Source: Prevotellaceae bacterium
GTDB taxonomy: Bacteria > Bacteroidota > Bacteroidia > Bacteroidales > Paludibacteraceae
DNA: 64,000 bases
Direction of reading: 5' to 3'
Assembly: GCA_020636675.1 (NCBI GenBank)
Contig: JACJXK010000003.1
Span: 62,001 to 126,000, forward strand
Shown here: positions 35,044 through 42,834 of the stretch, one piece after another
Position numbering within the stretch: the stretch's first letter is position 1
How the letters are laid out: every line of letters begins with the position of its first letter
Translations under genes and position numbers: made by a program
Notes under the pieces: model-generated
What the model was told of the DNA's origin: nothing
Databases searched by the model: none
The model's input: only the letters and a program-made list of their open reading frames with translations

Positions 35044-36132
35044 CTATTCAATAGGTTTGACAGGTAATCCCCACTTCATGATTTTAGAGATATACGGAAT
35101 GATGCACATGGCCATCTTCCTATGTCCGCTATAAGTAGGATGCCTTACGGGTCCAAGGTCCGGTTCTTCTTCCATCATCTCCTCATATAGTGCCACATAA
35201 TGGACATTCTTGTCGTTGACGCTTAGACTATCGACCAACCGCTTCATGTACGTACGGGAAGGTTCTCCTGCCAACGGAGCTATGAACAGCACCGGCACGT
35301 CTCCGTATTTCTCGCGGACAATATGAAGCCATTGGCGGTATGCCCCTGTAAACTCGGCTTCGCTCGGTTTGGGAGCCTGGGTATAATCGTTCGTACCCAA
35401 ACTGATACATACAAGTGATGGCTTCACCCTAAAATCCCATTGCTCCTCACCCTCATCAAACAACCGCATGTAACGATGTAACATACAGACCTTTGACATA
35501 GTGACCGTATCGTCCCAATTTTTTACTATACCTTGCCCAGAATGCGATGTCAACATATAATCGGCATCAAAATAGCGGGCTATGATAGGTCCGTAACCAT
35601 GATTGCTGTCGGCGGTGCGAGGATCATAAGGATGATCGATCTCTGTGCTTTCCGTGCCATAGCCGCAGGTGATGGAGTTGCCTACAAACTCGATAAGACG
35701 CTGTGGTTTGGAGACTACGGAAAGCAACTTGGCACCCTTGTCCAACAAAAAAGAGTGTATGGTGAAACGTCCGGTCATACCTTCGTTCCTCTTCTGAAAC
35801 ATCAAGGTATGCTCACCTTTGGCTAATCCTTTTGCCAAGACCATCCGAGTCCTTTTTTTATCGAAAGAGACCACGCTAACCTGCTTTCCGTCAATGAAAA
35901 CATTATATTCTTCAAATGCAGTATCTTCGGCGTCAATAGCTACGGAGGTTCCTGTAAATCTGGTTCTCAGATAAACACCCGCCCAATCGTAGCTTACACT
36001 GCCATCGGCATACTTTTTGACCCGGCCAACGTAATCGACCGCAGAATCGGAGGCCTTCACCACTTCATTTTTTGCAGCATGGACGCTCAAGGATGAAACA
36101 ATCATCAGAATAAAAACCGAAAATATCTTCAT
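35044..36132 (-). CDS. SGNH/GDSL carbohydrate esterase (CE2-like)
   Basis: A 362-residue secreted esterase: signal peptide ending SVHAA, a jelly-roll-like N-terminal domain (about 25-145) as in CE2 acetyl esterases, then an SGNH domain. The nucleophile Ser153 lies in EFVGNSITCGYG, block III is SLGTNDYTQ near 250, and the catalytic Asp/His pair is in DLGPVRHPTYSGH near the end. Likely removes acetyl groups from plant or host glycans. It follows the alpha-galactosidase gene by 19 bp, so the two probably act on the same decorated galactan or galactomannan. Start ATG at 36132 fits the signal peptide. Confidence 0.88.
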   Translation of the reverse strand: MKIFSVFILMIVSSLSVHAAKNEVVKASDSAVDYVGRVKKYADGSVSYDWAGVYLRTRFTGTSVAIDAEDTAFEEYNVFIDGKQVSVVSFDKKRTRMVLAKGLAKGEHTLMFQKRNEGMTGRFTIHSFLLDKGAKLLSVVSKPQRLIEFVGNSITCGYGTESTEIDHPYDPRTADSNHGYGPIIARYFDADYMLTSHSGQGIVKNWDDTVTMSKVCMLHRYMRLFDEGEEQWDFRVKPSLVCISLGTNDYTQAPKPSEAEFTGAYRQWLHIVREKYGDVPVLFIAPLAGEPSRTYMKRLVDSLSVNDKNVHYVALYEEMMEEEPDLGPVRHPTYSGHRKMAMCIIPYISKIMKWGLPVKPIE

Positions 36133-36151
36133 ATCACAACCTTTCATTTGT

Positions 36152-37378
36152 TTATTTAACTGTTTTACATATTCTTAGCATAATGACATCTTGGGCAGGA
36201 ACTGTAGATTTAAACATTTTAGATGTTTTTCCTAAGTTTTTCTTCTGCCAGATATCCCGTATGGTATATTTATCTTTCGAAGTATCGATGGTCAATTTTG
36301 AAAAATCGTCTTCCACACGGAAAAAATTCCAATCCATCTCAACTTTGCATGGTTCTTTTCCTCTGTTTAAGAAACAGATGGCCCAATCGCCATTAGCGAG
36401 CGGCTTCAACCAAGTTTCCAAGTCTCCATCTTTGGCATATCTGAATCCTTGTATGCCCAACGTATCCTGATTGATAGCAATCGCTTCTTTATTGGTCAAT
36501 ATATCCAACGTTTCTTGGCTCATATTCCTTATGTCATTTCCGGCGATGAGCGGAGCCGCCAACATGACCCACATGGAAAAATGCGCCCGTTCTTGATTGA
36601 TAGGCATTCCGTTTCCTACTTCCAGCATATCCGGATCATTCCAATGTCCGGGACCGGCATATTGGCGCAACCCATCCTGCATATCCAGAATCTGCATGAC
36701 CCCGAATGCCTTCCAAGTCCCATGTTCCTTCACGCAATCGAAACAATTATAGATGTCGCCGGTAGTACGCCACATGTGTCCAACAGAAGCTCCCCACTCC
36801 CATGGCTTGTTATTTCCCCACTCGCATAAACTGAAGAGGATTGGCCTACCTGTCGCCATAATAGCCTCTGCCATGGTAGTGTATGCACCTCTGGCACTTA
36901 AACCCTCCGTATCGCACCAATCATATTTCAAATAGTCGATACCCCATTTAGCATATTGCAACGCATCCTGATACTCATGTCCACGGGAGGCCGGCCGATG
37001 TCCACAAGTGGTATTTCCTGCACAGGAATAGATTCCCAACTTCAATCCTTTAGAATGCACATAGTCTGACAAGGCTTTTATTCCCGACGGAAAATGTTCC
37101 GGATTAGGATGTATAAAACCGAGGCTATCACGTTGTCCGTGCCAACAATCGTCCATCACCACATATTCGTAACCAGCATCCCTCATCCCCGTAGCAACCA
37201 TAGCATCCGCTATTTCGCGTACCATCTGCTCATCAAGATTACATTGGAATTTGTTCCAGCTGTTCCATCCCATAGGCGGAGTTTTTGCCAAATCAGGATC
37301 TTTTTGAGCCATAGAAGGCATGAACGACAGTAACAAAATCGAACAAATCGCACCTCTCAATAAATTGTTCATTTTCAT
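36152..37378 (-). CDS. Alpha-galactosidase, GH27 family
   Basis: A 408-residue secreted glycosidase with signal peptide ending SMAQ. GH27 motifs: TPPMGWNSWNKFQCNLDE near 33, MDDCWHG near 75, the nucleophile Asp153 in YLKYDWCD, and the acid/base in HWNDPDMLEVG near 250. A C-terminal beta domain follows. It releases terminal alpha-galactose, probably in the periplasm. Operon partner is the SGNH esterase just downstream; no SusC/SusD pair accompanies them here. Confidence 0.93.
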   Translation of the reverse strand: MKMNNLLRGAICSILLLSFMPSMAQKDPDLAKTPPMGWNSWNKFQCNLDEQMVREIADAMVATGMRDAGYEYVVMDDCWHGQRDSLGFIHPNPEHFPSGIKALSDYVHSKGLKLGIYSCAGNTTCGHRPASRGHEYQDALQYAKWGIDYLKYDWCDTEGLSARGAYTTMAEAIMATGRPILFSLCEWGNNKPWEWGASVGHMWRTTGDIYNCFDCVKEHGTWKAFGVMQILDMQDGLRQYAGPGHWNDPDMLEVGNGMPINQERAHFSMWVMLAAPLIAGNDIRNMSQETLDILTNKEAIAINQDTLGIQGFRYAKDGDLETWLKPLANGDWAICFLNRGKEPCKVEMDWNFFRVEDDFSKLTIDTSKDKYTIRDIWQKKNLGKTSKMFKSTVPAQDVIMLRICKTVK

Positions 37379-37556
37379 TTTACATCTATTTTTTGTTTAT
37401 GTATCTACAATATAAAATCCGAACAGACTGCTAAGTTAGCATTTTATTGCTCTCATCCATTATTCTTCCTTATGCGAAAATGAACGTTGTAATCAAGAGC
37501 CGGAGGCTTGCTTCTAAAGCGATAAAGCATAGAACGCTTCGCCACAAACTAGGGAT

Positions 37557-37886
37557 TCATTTTCTAATTAGTATTTTTTTAGTTAGAAAATGAACAACTA
37601 CCAACAATGCAATTATTAGATTCCAATACAATGTAAATTGAAAAGCATCCGACATCAAATTATACGATTGACTTTCTCTGATATACGTTTCTTCGGCACT
37701 ATAAAAATCTTTGTATCTCCCTTCTTCGTATCTAAATTCCGCCGTATTATATTGTCTCTTATAATTATCATATTCATAAAGTGTATTCCACAAAGACAAT
37801 GTTACCATTAAAACAATAATAACTGCGATCAATTTTCTTATCAAGACAACAATATATGCCATCCCATGTTTCATTATTGCCTTCAT
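37557..37886 (-). CDS. Small hypothetical membrane protein
   Basis: A 109-residue protein with two hydrophobic segments, about residues 13-32 and 85-103, separated by a charged, Tyr/Glu-rich stretch of about 50 residues that would form one loop. No family recognised. A downstream Met (MKHGMAYIVV at residue 5) is an alternative start. AT-rich compared with the neighbouring glycosidase operon; no clear partner. Confidence 0.55.
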   Translation of the reverse strand: MKAIMKHGMAYIVVLIRKLIAVIIVLMVTLSLWNTLYEYDNYKRQYNTAEFRYEEGRYKDFYSAEETYIRESQSYNLMSDAFQFTLYWNLIIALLVVVHFLTKKILIRK

Positions 37887-38056
37887 ATTCTAATTTTTCT
37901 AGTATCATTTCGACTACCGTTTGCTCCTATAGGTCATATTTTACCCTAAGATGCCGTTTTACACATAATTTCCAAGATTTGTTGCCAGACTTTTTGAACG
38001 TGGCAGTCATGTGGGCAATGGCAGATTCTTACGCCTCGCTGTTGTTCCTCAATTTT

Positions 38057-38890
38057 TCACTTATACTTCTTTCTAAATTCCGAAGGCGACATTCCCACGT
38101 TGCGCTTAAAGAATTGACCAAAAGTGGATTGGTCGGGAAAATTCAGGTTGTCTGCAATCTGTTGATTGTTCAAGTCATCCGAAAGCAACATCCTTTTTGC
38201 CGTTCCTATGACAAAATAGTTGATGCTCTCTTTGGGCGTCATCTGCATCCGTTCCTTGCATAATTTAAAGAGGTAGCGGCCGGTAATATTCAGCTTTTCG
38301 GTATAAAAGTCAATATTGCGGTGAACGGTGTGATATTCGGTGCATAAATCGAAAAATTTGTCCAACAGATAATCTTTGCTGTCGCTTGCCGGAACAGATT
38401 CATTATCCGTATATCCGCAAGTTTGTTCATATATTTCGTAAAGATAATTTTGGGTGATGTTCATCGCCATCTTATCTCTGAAAGCATGTCCCTTCAAACT
38501 GTTCAACGAGCAGAGCTGCTCAAAAAATGAATCGCTCATCTTCATTTTCTCTTTACCGTACAAATCGGGCGCATTTTGAACAATGACATTGATGAAATTG
38601 CTGTCTAAAACTGCATATATCTCGTTGAAAAAGTTGGGAGAGAAACGCAAGACATTCATTGTAAAATCGTTGCTGCACGACAGAATTTTCAGCATGACAC
38701 CATCAAGAAGCAAAAAATTTGTACCCGTTTCAAATTGATGTTCTTCTGATACGATTTGAATCTTTGCATTCCCTTCCATACATTTCAAAATCAGCACATC
38801 GGTTTCAAAAAATATTTTATCCGCAACATCTTCTTTATGAAGCGTTTCCAATGAATAATTATAATCTGGTTCTGCTATTCTTTTAGACAT
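38057..38890 (-). CDS. AraC-family transcriptional regulator of the second RND pump
   Basis: A 277-residue regulator: N-terminal cupin-like sensor (1-150), C-terminal AraC helix-turn-helix pair (about 180-275) ending DQSTFGQFFKRNVGMSPSEFR. Its promoter region (38914-39026) is an almost exact copy of the region before the RND adaptor gene 2.7 kb away, which shows that regulator and pump were once direct divergent neighbours. Probably activates that pump. Confidence 0.9.
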   Translation of the reverse strand: MSKRIAEPDYNYSLETLHKEDVADKIFFETDVLILKCMEGNAKIQIVSEEHQFETGTNFLLLDGVMLKILSCSNDFTMNVLRFSPNFFNEIYAVLDSNFINVIVQNAPDLYGKEKMKMSDSFFEQLCSLNSLKGHAFRDKMAMNITQNYLYEIYEQTCGYTDNESVPASDSKDYLLDKFFDLCTEYHTVHRNIDFYTEKLNITGRYLFKLCKERMQMTPKESINYFVIGTAKRMLLSDDLNNQQIADNLNFPDQSTFGQFFKRNVGMSPSEFRKKYK

Positions 38891-38926
38891 AATCTTTTTC
38901 TTTTTTGAGTCTACAAAGATATAATA

Positions 38927-39026
38927 AGTTCCTAAATCACATAATATTGTTCACTATTTCATTATATCAGGAATAATGATTCTCGGTAGTTTTGCAAATA
39001 GAAATTTATTCGCAGAAAATGAAAAT
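38927..39026. repeat. Direct repeat, left copy (duplicated promoter region)
   Basis: 100 bp identical to 41620-41719 except one base (C at 39011 versus T at 41704). It includes a plus-strand TAGTTTTG promoter element (38987-38994) and the first bases of the RND adaptor gene (ATGAAAAT). Homology fades to about 70% over the 40 bp to the left. The two copies bracket the restriction-modification genes. Confidence 0.95.
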
Positions 39027-39038
39027 TCTATTTTGATT

Positions 39039-39956
39039 TCAGAATCCACATCTTGGTCCAATAAATTTATCACCGTTTAAATGAATCATGTGGTCCGGCA
39101 TATCTGCAATCCAAACCTCTGTTTCCCAAGCGAGTGAATCGGAGAATTTCTTGTATGTCTTAAAATCCAAGAATGCAGTAACAAAAATTTTTCCTGATCT
39201 TACATTTTTTATTAGTTCCTCTATCTCCATTATTCTTTTTGAATCCATTGGTCCAACGGAAGTTACAGATTCAATGAAATATATCCAATTGCGTTCCTTA
39301 CAATACAGAACCACATCAGGCATTTTGTCGTGCAAAGTAATATCAAAGCCCAATTGTTTCAGCATTTCCTCATTTTTTACCAAATCTTTTTTTAAGGTGT
39401 CTCCGACATACAGGCATTCTGAATTTGGGGCAAAACGAGTGGCAAATTCTTCAATGATAAGTTTTTGCAATTGATTATGCTTTCCTGAAGAAAACGTTAC
39501 TGCTGACTCATTTACAACAATAGAAATCTTCGTCATTTTCTTTTTTGATGAATACTTTTCTGTCAATGTTTGATGATTGTTCAAAAACGCTGCAATTGAT
39601 TTTTTACTGCCTTTTTGCCGAATAATATTCAAAAATTCGATTGTCTAACGATAACGATAATTCGGACTGTTTGTGGCTTCATTATTATCTTCAACAATTG
39701 CCGCAGTACGAAAATGATGCAAGGCTTGCTTGCGAAATGTCTCTCGACTGTTTTCGGCATAATTCTTTAAATATTCATGGTTTGTGAAGGCAATAATATC
39801 ATGAATACGAGTCCATTCATTCTGTGCATTTCTCCATACCCCATTTGGCTTTATTCCAGCCATAGACAAAATCACAAGGCAACACAAGTCGCTCTGTTGT
39901 TGCTTCGGTAAACCGATTTTATCCAAAATCAACCTGATATTCTCTATCTCACTCAT
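39039..39956 (-). pseudogene. BsuBI/PstI-family restriction endonuclease interrupted by an amber codon
   Basis: One 306-codon frame with a single in-frame TAG at 39645-39647. The part before the stop (103 residues, WRNAQNEWTRIHDIIAF, NSRETFRKQALHHF, ending NSPNYRYR) matches the N-terminal domain of PstI-type enzymes. The part after it carries the catalytic domain: KMPDVVLYCKERNWIYFIES (PD-(D/E)XK) and AWETEVWIADMPDHMIHLNG. Predicted target CTGCAG, by family. No frameshift is needed; one base change would restore a normal 305-residue enzyme. It overlaps the methyltransferase by 8 bp. Either inactive or made as two pieces (a TTG start at 39632 is possible). Confidence 0.85.
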
Positions 39957-41439
39957 ATAGATAATCGTTTAAAATCAAATCACATTGTTGCTCGGAAATA
40001 TTTTTGCTTTTTATCAAACGTCTACCCATTTGCTCAATAATTGACATTGATGGAATCGGCATCTTATTGATTTCATTTGAGTTGACTTGCGTTGAACCGT
40101 TCAAAATCCTATAATAGCAATCGTAAATCGAGGAATTGAACAAGACGTACAAACCAAAAATCACACATTCCGACAGTTCAGCTAAACCATCAATGAAATT
40201 AACTTTGTTGTCGGTGCTAATATAAGAATAATCAGGCAGGTTGCGATGAAGATATATTCCACACTGCAAACGCCTTTTTTCTTCCTTCGACGTAAAACGT
40301 TTGACAAACAGATAGTTTCTATTTGGTTGGAGTAAACTTTTTTTTGTATCTCTGATATACTCGTCTTTCTTGCCGATAGGGAATTTCACTCTGCCGTTTT
40401 CTATGTGAGTGCTGTAAAAAAGTGGAACTGAATTCTCCATATTATCATTTTCCAGCAAATCTGTCGCTCTAAAGTTTACCACTAAACCGGTTTTCATCTT
40501 CAAACCGTTAGAAATCAATGTATTTTTAAATGCTACGATTTTGCGGAGTGACTGAATTTCATTCTCATTCGTCGGCAAATAAATGAATTTATCTGTTCTT
40601 GAAACAACAAGACTATAAGGCAAATACAACGATAGTGACTTATCAAAATCCTTACAATTTTGTGAAGTCGTAATCAATATCTTATCTTGATTTTCCTTTT
40701 TTTTCTCAACTTTGATAATCATGGTTTCCTGCAAGACATCTTCCTTGTCAAAAACCTTATCACGACTTTCAAACAAGTGAATGTGTTTTATTATAACATT
40801 ATCAGTCAGATAGTTGCGGAAATTTTTAAAATATGCGCCCGAAGTCCATGACCGTGGAATGATGTAAACCATCTGCCCGTTTTCTTTCAGATTTGAGATA
40901 CCCATTGCGGCAAACAAAAAATAAAGATTTGGCGATCCGTAACATATTGATTGCATGGCCTTTGCCTCTGGTGCGTTTTTCCCAATTTTCTTATATGGCG
41001 GATTACCTATTATCAAATCATAACCGACGGCTTTAGTATCGGAAAAAAGATTGTTGTCAAATGAATCTTGTTGCGATAATAAATAATTATCAGTCACTAT
41101 TTTATATTCAAATCTTGTTAAAAATAATTGTTTGGCTGATTCTAAATTCGATTTCAACAAAGACAAAATGTTTGTATCCGTTTCGTAACATGTGAGGTGG
41201 ATTTTTATTTCCGGCTTTTGTTGAAACAAATATTCCAATAGAGAAACAGATAATATACCGGTACCTGCACCGGCATCAAGAACAGTTATTTCATCTTTCA
41301 ACTTTGAACAATCAAATAACGAAGCCATATACGCAGCCGTTTCCTTACTTGTAAAGAATTGCCCGTATTCCTTCCTCTTTTTTTTTGTCATCTTTGAGAT
41401 AAAAGAATCTGTTTGTTCTATGACGTGTTCAATAAACAT
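39949..41439 (-). CDS. Adenine-specific DNA methyltransferase of a PstI-type RM system
   Basis: A 496-residue N6-adenine methyltransferase. RKEYGQFFTSKETAAYMASL opens the catalytic domain, motif I (S-adenosylmethionine binding) is VLDAGAGTGILS at 53-64, and catalytic motif IV NPPY is at 146-149. The target-recognition half follows. Gene order and the PstI-type endonuclease downstream imply methylation of CTGCAG. Apparently intact, so it would still protect the chromosome although the nuclease gene is broken. Own promoter at 41539-41546. Confidence 0.9.
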   Translation of the reverse strand: MFIEHVIEQTDSFISKMTKKKRKEYGQFFTSKETAAYMASLFDCSKLKDEITVLDAGAGTGILSVSLLEYLFQQKPEIKIHLTCYETDTNILSLLKSNLESAKQLFLTRFEYKIVTDNYLLSQQDSFDNNLFSDTKAVGYDLIIGNPPYKKIGKNAPEAKAMQSICYGSPNLYFLFAAMGISNLKENGQMVYIIPRSWTSGAYFKNFRNYLTDNVIIKHIHLFESRDKVFDKEDVLQETMIIKVEKKKENQDKILITTSQNCKDFDKSLSLYLPYSLVVSRTDKFIYLPTNENEIQSLRKIVAFKNTLISNGLKMKTGLVVNFRATDLLENDNMENSVPLFYSTHIENGRVKFPIGKKDEYIRDTKKSLLQPNRNYLFVKRFTSKEEKRRLQCGIYLHRNLPDYSYISTDNKVNFIDGLAELSECVIFGLYVLFNSSIYDCYYRILNGSTQVNSNEINKMPIPSMSIIEQMGRRLIKSKNISEQQCDLILNDYLYE

Positions 41440-41538
41440 TTCTGTTTGTTCTTCTGTTTTTCAAATAATACATAATCCAATCATTTTTAACACTTTACAA
41501 AATTTATGGTTTTTAATTTTTTTTTGAAAGAAACATTG

Positions 41539-41546
41539 CAAAAGTA
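41539..41546 (-). promoter_or_regulatory. -7 element for the RM operon
   Basis: Minus-strand TACTTTTG (TAnnTTTG) about 100 bp before the methyltransferase start. A second minus-strand element, TATCTTTG at 41607-41614, is the duplicated AraC-gene promoter and also points into the RM genes. Confidence 0.5.
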
Positions 41547-41619
41547 CTACCTTTTTTCGAGATAAAATGAAATTGTCCGATGGCATTTCTTTCTCTTTTG
41601 AACCTGCAAAGATACGATT

Positions 41620-41719
41620 AGTTCCTAAATCACATAATATTGTTCACTATTTCATTATATCAGGAATAATGATTCTCGGTAGTTTTGCAAATAGAAATTT
41701 ATTTGCAGAAAATGAAAAT
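41620..41719. repeat. Direct repeat, right copy (native promoter of the RND operon)
   Basis: Partner of 38927-39026, offset 2693 bp. This copy leads into the complete adaptor gene, with TAGTTTTG at 41680-41687 as -7 element. Confidence 0.95.
41680..41687 (+). promoter_or_regulatory. -7 element of the second RND operon
   Basis: TAGTTTTG fits TAnnTTTG, 24 bp before the ATG at 41712. The sequence CCTAAATCACATAATATTGT upstream is a plausible AraC contact region. Confidence 0.55.
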
Positions 41720-42830
41720 ATTGAAGATTTGCAGAACCGTCACCTTGTGTGTATTTATTTGGGTATTAACTTCTTGTTCGACAAACGAACATCAGGAAGA
41801 TGCCGCTCATTTGTTTTCGACAATGACCATTTCTAAAACGGATGTTACCATCAATAAAAGTTATTCCGCTTCCATTTACGGCAGACAGGATATTAAAATC
41901 ATCCCACGTGTTGACGGCTATTTGACTTCCGTTTTAGTCAAAGAAGGTGAGATTGTCCGCAAAGGGCAACCGCTTTTCGTTATCGATCAAGTGTCCTATA
42001 ACGCTAATTTACAGTCGGCTAAAGCAAACGTGGCAGTCAGTGAAGCCAACATTGCCAATGCCGAACTTACTTATCAAAGCAAGAAGGCTCTCTTTGAGAA
42101 AAACATAGTTTCAAAGTTTGAATTATCGGCAGCAGAAAATGAGTTGAAGACTGCTCAAGCTTTACTCCTGCAAGCCAAAGCACAAGAGGATGTGGCTCTA
42201 AACAACCTCTCTTTCACGGTGATAAAAAGTCCATCGGACGGTGTTGTCGGAAATGTTCCGTACCGCACGGGCGATTATGTATCAACAGCCACACAAGAGG
42301 GTTTAACCGTCATTTCCGACAACTCGCAAATATATGTCTATTTTTCGATGACCGAGAATGAGTTGCGAAGTTTGGTGCGGGAATACGGAACGCCGGAACG
42401 CCTAATCAAACAGATGCCCGAAATAGAACTGCAACTGAACGATGGAACAAGGTATGAATCAAAAGGACATATCGAATCCATCAGTGGCATTATCAACACA
42501 CAGACAGGTACGGCATCGGTGAGAGGCGTGTTTCCAAACAAAAACAGGTTGCTTTGGAGCGGAAGTATAGGCTCTGTGATTATTCCGCAAAAGTTTACTG
42601 ATGTTGTAGTTATCCCTCAAAATGTTGTCGGCGAAATTCAGGATAAACTATTCGTATTTAAGGCGGTTGAGGGAAAAGCAAAACGTACGTTCATTACTGC
42701 TGAAAAAATCAATGACGGAAAAAAATATATCATTCGTCAAGGATTGGAACTTGGCGATGTTATTGTTACCGAAGGAGCTGGCGTTTTAACTGATGATATG
42801 CCGATTCAAATAAAAACAGAAAAGCACTAA
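41712..42830 (+). CDS. RND efflux periplasmic adaptor subunit (second system)
   Basis: A 372-residue lipoprotein adaptor: lipobox Cys (WVLTSCSTNE near 21), lipoyl halves VLVKEGEIVRKGQPLFVID near 70 and FTVIKSPSDGVVGNVPYRTG near 170, coiled hairpin between. The start MKILKIC at 41712 was chosen over an in-frame ATG 27 bp upstream, which falls between promoter and leader. Followed after 4 bp by its pump gene. Confidence 0.92.
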   Translation: MKILKICRTVTLCVFIWVLTSCSTNEHQEDAAHLFSTMTISKTDVTINKSYSASIYGRQDIKIIPRVDGYLTSVLVKEGEIVRKGQPLFVIDQVSYNANLQSAKANVAVSEANIANAELTYQSKKALFEKNIVSKFELSAAENELKTAQALLLQAKAQEDVALNNLSFTVIKSPSDGVVGNVPYRTGDYVSTATQEGLTVISDNSQIYVYFSMTENELRSLVREYGTPERLIKQMPEIELQLNDGTRYESKGHIESISGIINTQTGTASVRGVFPNKNRLLWSGSIGSVIIPQKFTDVVVIPQNVVGEIQDKLFVFKAVEGKAKRTFITAEKINDGKKYIIRQGLELGDVIVTEGAGVLTDDMPIQIKTEKH

Positions 42831-42834
42831 AGCC

